Source: Methylomagnum ishizawai
GTDB lineage: Bacteria > Pseudomonadota > Gammaproteobacteria > Methylococcales > Methylococcaceae
Direction: 5' to 3'
NCBI RefSeq assembly: GCF_900155475.1
Contig: NZ_FXAM01000002.1
Location: 62,001 to 126,000 of the forward strand
Length of the DNA: 64,000 nucleotides
Positions 61,134 to 64,000 of this stretch are shown in pieces. Within the stretch, counting starts at the first letter, position 1. Each line of letters begins with the position of its first letter. Under the pieces are notes generated by a model. It saw only the letters and a program-made list of their open reading frames with translations, did not search any database and had not been told where the DNA came from. The position numbers and the translations under genes are program-made.

Positions 61134-61243
61134 GAGGTTGTGAAAAAATCGAATTTCCCATATTCCTGATTTTTTCAACCAATTGAAAAATAAGCGTTAA
61201 TTTTTGCTTAGTCGAGCGGTTCAGAGGGTTTTTTTACAGCCTC
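61134..61243. mobile_element. 110-bp MITE-like element
   Basis: AT-rich island bounded by imperfect terminal inverted repeats: left GAGGTTGTGAAAAAA (61134-61148) and right TTTTTTTACAGCCTC (61229-61243), 12 of 15 positions pairing. TGA directly flanks both ends (61131-61133, 61244-61246), a possible 3-bp target duplication. An internal hairpin GAAAAAATC...GATTTTTTC (61142-61176) is present. No coding capacity. Base composition contrasts sharply with the GC-rich surroundings. Confidence 0.5.
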
Positions 61244-61345
61244 TGAGTCCCTCTCCGATTGCGGCGGGGCGGTCCATGGGCCGCGCCACAAACCGGCCTC
61301 CGCTGGCATACTATGGATTCCCACAGCCGCCGCGAGGACCGTGTT

Positions 61346-61864
61346 TTGACCCATTCCAAACTGCTTTCCCTTGGATTCGTCCTAGCCACAAGCTGCCTGT
61401 CCGCGCTTCCCGCAGCGGCGGAATCCGATGCCGCCCGCCAAGCCGAAGTGGCCGGGCGCGGTGCCCAGGTCATGCCATTCGACCTGGAAAAAACCCGGCA
61501 TATCTTCACCCCCACCGCAGACGGCGGCGTCCAACAAGTCGTGGTCCTCGACCCCCAGGACCGGACGCAGATCGAGGCGGTCCGCCAGCATCTCGCAACC
61601 ATCGCCGCGGGGTTCCGGCGCGGCGATTTCGCCGGTCCCATCGCCATCCACGGCGCAGGCATGCCGGGACTGGCCCGGTTGCGGCAGGCCCAACCGGGCG
61701 AACTCGATATCGCCTACCGCGAAGTGGCGGACGGCGGGGAAATCCGCTATTCCAGCAAAGTACCGGCGGTGGTGGCGGCGATCCACCAGTATTTCGAGGC
61801 CCAACTCGCCGACCATGGCCACCACGCCATGCCGGGGCATCCGCATCCTATGCACCACCCCTAA
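61346..61864 (+). CDS. Small exported protein of unknown function, His-rich tail
   Basis: 172 aa from a TTG start chosen because GAGGA lies 7 nt upstream and it yields a clean signal peptide (LLSLGFVLATSCLSALPAAA). The in-frame ATG at 61313 lacks a ribosome-binding site but is possible. The mature protein (about 140 aa) contains MPFDLEKTRHIFTPTADGG, VVVLDPQDRTQIEAVRQHL, GPIAIHGAGMPGLARLR and EIRYSSKVPAVVAAIHQYFE, a pattern I recall from conserved bacterial proteins often mislabelled as aspartate carbamoyltransferase. It ends HGHHAMPGHPHPMHHP, which could bind metal. Not assigned further. Confidence 0.7.
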   Translation: MTHSKLLSLGFVLATSCLSALPAAAESDAARQAEVAGRGAQVMPFDLEKTRHIFTPTADGGVQQVVVLDPQDRTQIEAVRQHLATIAAGFRRGDFAGPIAIHGAGMPGLARLRQAQPGELDIAYREVADGGEIRYSSKVPAVVAAIHQYFEAQLADHGHHAMPGHPHPMHHP

Positions 61865-62021
61865 ACCCCGGATTCGACCGCGCTTCGATCCGCGCCCAAC
61901 CCACCCGTCCGAAGACTTTTCCCCGCCCGGCGTTTTGCAGCTTCCATAAAACCATGGTATCAATCGGGAGAAACGCCATTTAAACCGCGTATCGCCATAA
62001 CACCCATGGGGGCTTATCGAG

Positions 62022-64000
62022 ATGGTGATGTATAACCGGCCAAAGCCAGTCCATCCCTGGAACCGGCTAAAAACCCTGGTGCGGGATTTTTTCACGCTCC
62101 GCCCCCATGGCCGGGAAATGGCCGGGCCTGCCGTCGATCTTTGGATCCGCTCGGTCTGGCTGGTGATTTTCCTGATGGCCCTGGTGGAAGCCCTGGTCTG
62201 GGCCATGATCGGCGGCTTCATCGCCCCTGGCGAGGGCTGGACCGATACCCTGGTCGCGGCGTTCGCCGCGTCCGGGGTGTTCCTTCTGGTCTGGGTGGTC
62301 GATAGCTCCTTCGTCATGGCTGAGCGCCCGCTGCTCCGACGCGGGGCACCGCCGGACGGCGACCGGCCCGTGTTCGATGGCGATGCGTCCTGGAGTTGGG
62401 GGGCTGGCATCGCCATCCGCATCGGCATCGTCTTGATCTCGCTCTGCGTCACGGCCCCTCTGCTGACCTTGGTGCTGAACAAGGACCGCATCGACCAGCT
62501 TTACCAAGACAAGAAAATCGCCGACGAGAAAAAACTGGCCGGGGAAGCCAAGGCCAAGCTCCAACGGGATGTGGAAGCCAAAACCGCCAGGGTCGATAGC
62601 GAACTCGGGCCGCTACAAGCCCAGATCGCCGACCTGGAACAGCGCAAACAGCGATTGAGCGAGAACATGGGCGACCCGGAAAGCGCCTACAAAGCGGGCT
62701 TGGACAAGTTCCAAGCAGAAATCGACCGACTCAAACAAGATATACAGGACGAAATAGACGGCAAGCGTGGAAAACCTGGCTGCGGCTCCAACTGCGAAGC
62801 CTTGCAACGCAACCTGCACGACAAAGAAAAGCAGCGCGACACCCTGCGCGGCAAAGTCCAGAAAGCCGCGAGCCAGCAAGGCGACACCCTGAGCAAGGAT
62901 TTAGCCCATATCAGTCGGCAAATCGCGGAATTGGAACCCAAGGTCGATCAACTGAACGCCAAGAAACGCCAACTCCTGGCCGAATTCAACGCCGAGTCCA
63001 GCCGCTCCGGGACGGATGGCAAAATCGAATCCAAGCTGGTCCTGTCGCTCGCCACCCAATGGGAGTTGCTCGAGGAAATCCTGGCCCGCGAGCGCCAAGA
63101 GCGCATGGCCTTGCGCTACGGCGACGCGGCGGCGACCACCACGCCCGGTTGGATCGAAAAGATCGCGGACCACCTGCGTTCCGTCGATGGCTTGGCGCAG
63201 GCGGTGCTGGCCATGCTGTTCCTGTCCCTGCTGGCCCTCAAATTCTTCGAGCCGAAATCGGTGCGGCTGTATTTCAACGAGGCGCTCCAACTCAAATGGC
63301 GCGATTACCTGAACGGCGCTTTCGAGCGCACGCCGGGCTTCCCGCCCGCCACCGACCCGGCCCGCCGCTTCAACCATATCGATTTCGCCCGCGCCTATCT
63401 CGCCTACACCGAAAACCCGGCGGCGTTCATCGACGACCATGTGGCGCGGCTCGAACGGGAAGCCGGGGCGGTGGACCGCCTAGCCCAGGAGGATTTCGCC
63501 CGCAAACTGGCTGCGGCCCATCTCGATCACGAACTGGCCCAGGCCACCCAACGCGCCGAGGAACGCGAGGCCACCGCCCACCGCCAAGCCGAGCGGGACC
63601 AAGCCTTGTTCGAGACCCAACTCGCCATGGTCCGGGAAAAATTCCAGGCGGAGATAGACCAACGCACGCGGGATTGGCAGTTGGAACAAGAGCGGATGAC
63701 GCTCGAACTCGGGAACCAGCGCACCCAATTCGAAGGCGAATTCGCCGCCAAATTGCGCGAGGACGAGCGTCTGTTCCGCGAACTGGAACAGACCCACACC
63801 CTGGCCATGGCGCAACTGCGGGGGGATTTCCGGCTCAAGCTGCAATCCCAGCGCGACGAATTCCTCAAGGAACAACAGGAAGCCTGGGACGCCCGCGCCC
63901 AGGCAGCCCAGCAGCGTATCGGCACCTTGCACGACGAAACCCGGCAACTGGCGGCGGACCTCGACGCAGCGCGGAAAAACTCGGCGCGGATCGAAGGCGA
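62022..64000 (+). CDS. DUF4407-like membrane protein with long coiled coil (3' end outside window)
   Basis: At least 659 codons, cut by the right edge. Three N-terminal hydrophobic helices (WLVIFLMALVEALVWAMIGG about 50-69, TLVAAFAASGVFLLVWVVD about 79-97, IAIRIGIVLISLCVTAPLL about 127-145) match the DUF4407 layout. A coiled coil (about 155-325, rich in K/E/Q/D) contains a small Cys pair GKPGCGSNCEAL. A fourth helix (AVLAMLFLSLLALKFF about 390-405) leads to a second very long charged coiled coil. Start ATG 62022 (in-frame ATG 62028 possible). Role unknown; the topology suggests a membrane-anchored scaffold. Confidence 0.75.
   Translation, partial: MVMYNRPKPVHPWNRLKTLVRDFFTLRPHGREMAGPAVDLWIRSVWLVIFLMALVEALVWAMIGGFIAPGEGWTDTLVAAFAASGVFLLVWVVDSSFVMAERPLLRRGAPPDGDRPVFDGDASWSWGAGIAIRIGIVLISLCVTAPLLTLVLNKDRIDQLYQDKKIADEKKLAGEAKAKLQRDVEAKTARVDSELGPLQAQIADLEQRKQRLSENMGDPESAYKAGLDKFQAEIDRLKQDIQDEIDGKRGKPGCGSNCEALQRNLHDKEKQRDTLRGKVQKAASQQGDTLSKDLAHISRQIAELEPKVDQLNAKKRQLLAEFNAESSRSGTDGKIESKLVLSLATQWELLEEILARERQERMALRYGDAAATTTPGWIEKIADHLRSVDGLAQAVLAMLFLSLLALKFFEPKSVRLYFNEALQLKWRDYLNGAFERTPGFPPATDPARRFNHIDFARAYLAYTENPAAFIDDHVARLEREAGAVDRLAQEDFARKLAAAHLDHELAQATQRAEEREATAHRQAERDQALFETQLAMVREKFQAEIDQRTRDWQLEQERMTLELGNQRTQFEGEFAAKLREDERLFRELEQTHTLAMAQLRGDFRLKLQSQRDEFLKEQQEAWDARAQAAQQRIGTLHDETRQLAADLDAARKNSARIEG

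Overview
The window looks like chromosomal DNA from a GC-rich Gram-negative proteobacterium. It carries RND efflux tripartite systems, TolC and porin outer-membrane proteins, a two-partner secretion system, ornithine-lipid enzymes and PhoU. The overall protein flavour resembles Methylococcales-type Gammaproteobacteria, but no methane or methanol oxidation gene is present, so that placement is only an impression. No tRNA, rRNA, CRISPR array or intact insertion sequence was found. Several broken mobile-element remnants are present.

Layout. 1-11.1 kb (minus strand): a heavy-metal resistance block. A two-component system is followed by a CzcB/CzcA/CzcC-like operon and then a second adaptor/RND pair that runs off the left edge. 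Near-identical 11-bp-phased direct repeats lie before the regulator gene and before the efflux operon and probably mark the regulator's operator. 11.4-18.4 kb: OpgC-like membrane acyltransferase, CPA2 antiporter, a GH39 glycosidase fragment, an orphan HExxH protein, a DUF4383-type membrane protein, an exported protein, an IS630-like remnant, and a Ser/Gly-rich protein behind three CpxR-box-like repeats. 19.0-27.8 kb (plus strand): a tightly packed surface-sugar operon (glycosyltransferase, SpsF-like cytidylyltransferase, split transketolase, class III aminotransferase, SDR, NeuB-like synthase without a SAF domain, KdsC-like phosphatase, LplT-like transporter). The set suggests an unusual CMP-activated ulosonic acid. 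28.1-29.7 kb: an OlsB/OlsA ornithine-lipid pair, followed by a decayed IS1634-like transposase.

30.3-36.3 kb (plus strand) is the most striking region. It is a four-gene operon encoding a roughly 680-residue protein (ricin-like trefoil, beta/gamma-crystallin, fascin-like domain) that ends in about 28 cysteines in a strict five-residue register (A-C-G-A-D type). It is followed by a radical SAM/SPASM maturase, a cobalamin-binding-type radical SAM protein with an unusual Cx7CxxC cluster motif, and a small membrane-anchored protein. This looks like a RiPP system of the 'ACGX' repeat type whose product chemistry I do not know. A 1-nt frameshift lies in a G run inside the cysteine repeat.

36.5-56.0 kb (minus strand): a 3,468-residue filamentous-haemagglutinin-like TpsA exoprotein with its TpsB transporter, a PstS-like periplasmic protein, and three paralogous exported proteins. 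The paralogs have a common N-terminal domain, variable middle regions ((PT)n or 5-7 'CDLPWGG' repeats) and a common C-terminal domain. 56.4-64 kb (plus strand): a porin, a Ca2+/H+ exchanger with PhoU behind a Pho-box-like site, an EcsC-family protein behind a second such site, a 110-bp MITE-like element inserted exactly at the EcsC stop codon, a small exported protein, and a DUF4407-like coiled-coil membrane protein cut by the right edge.
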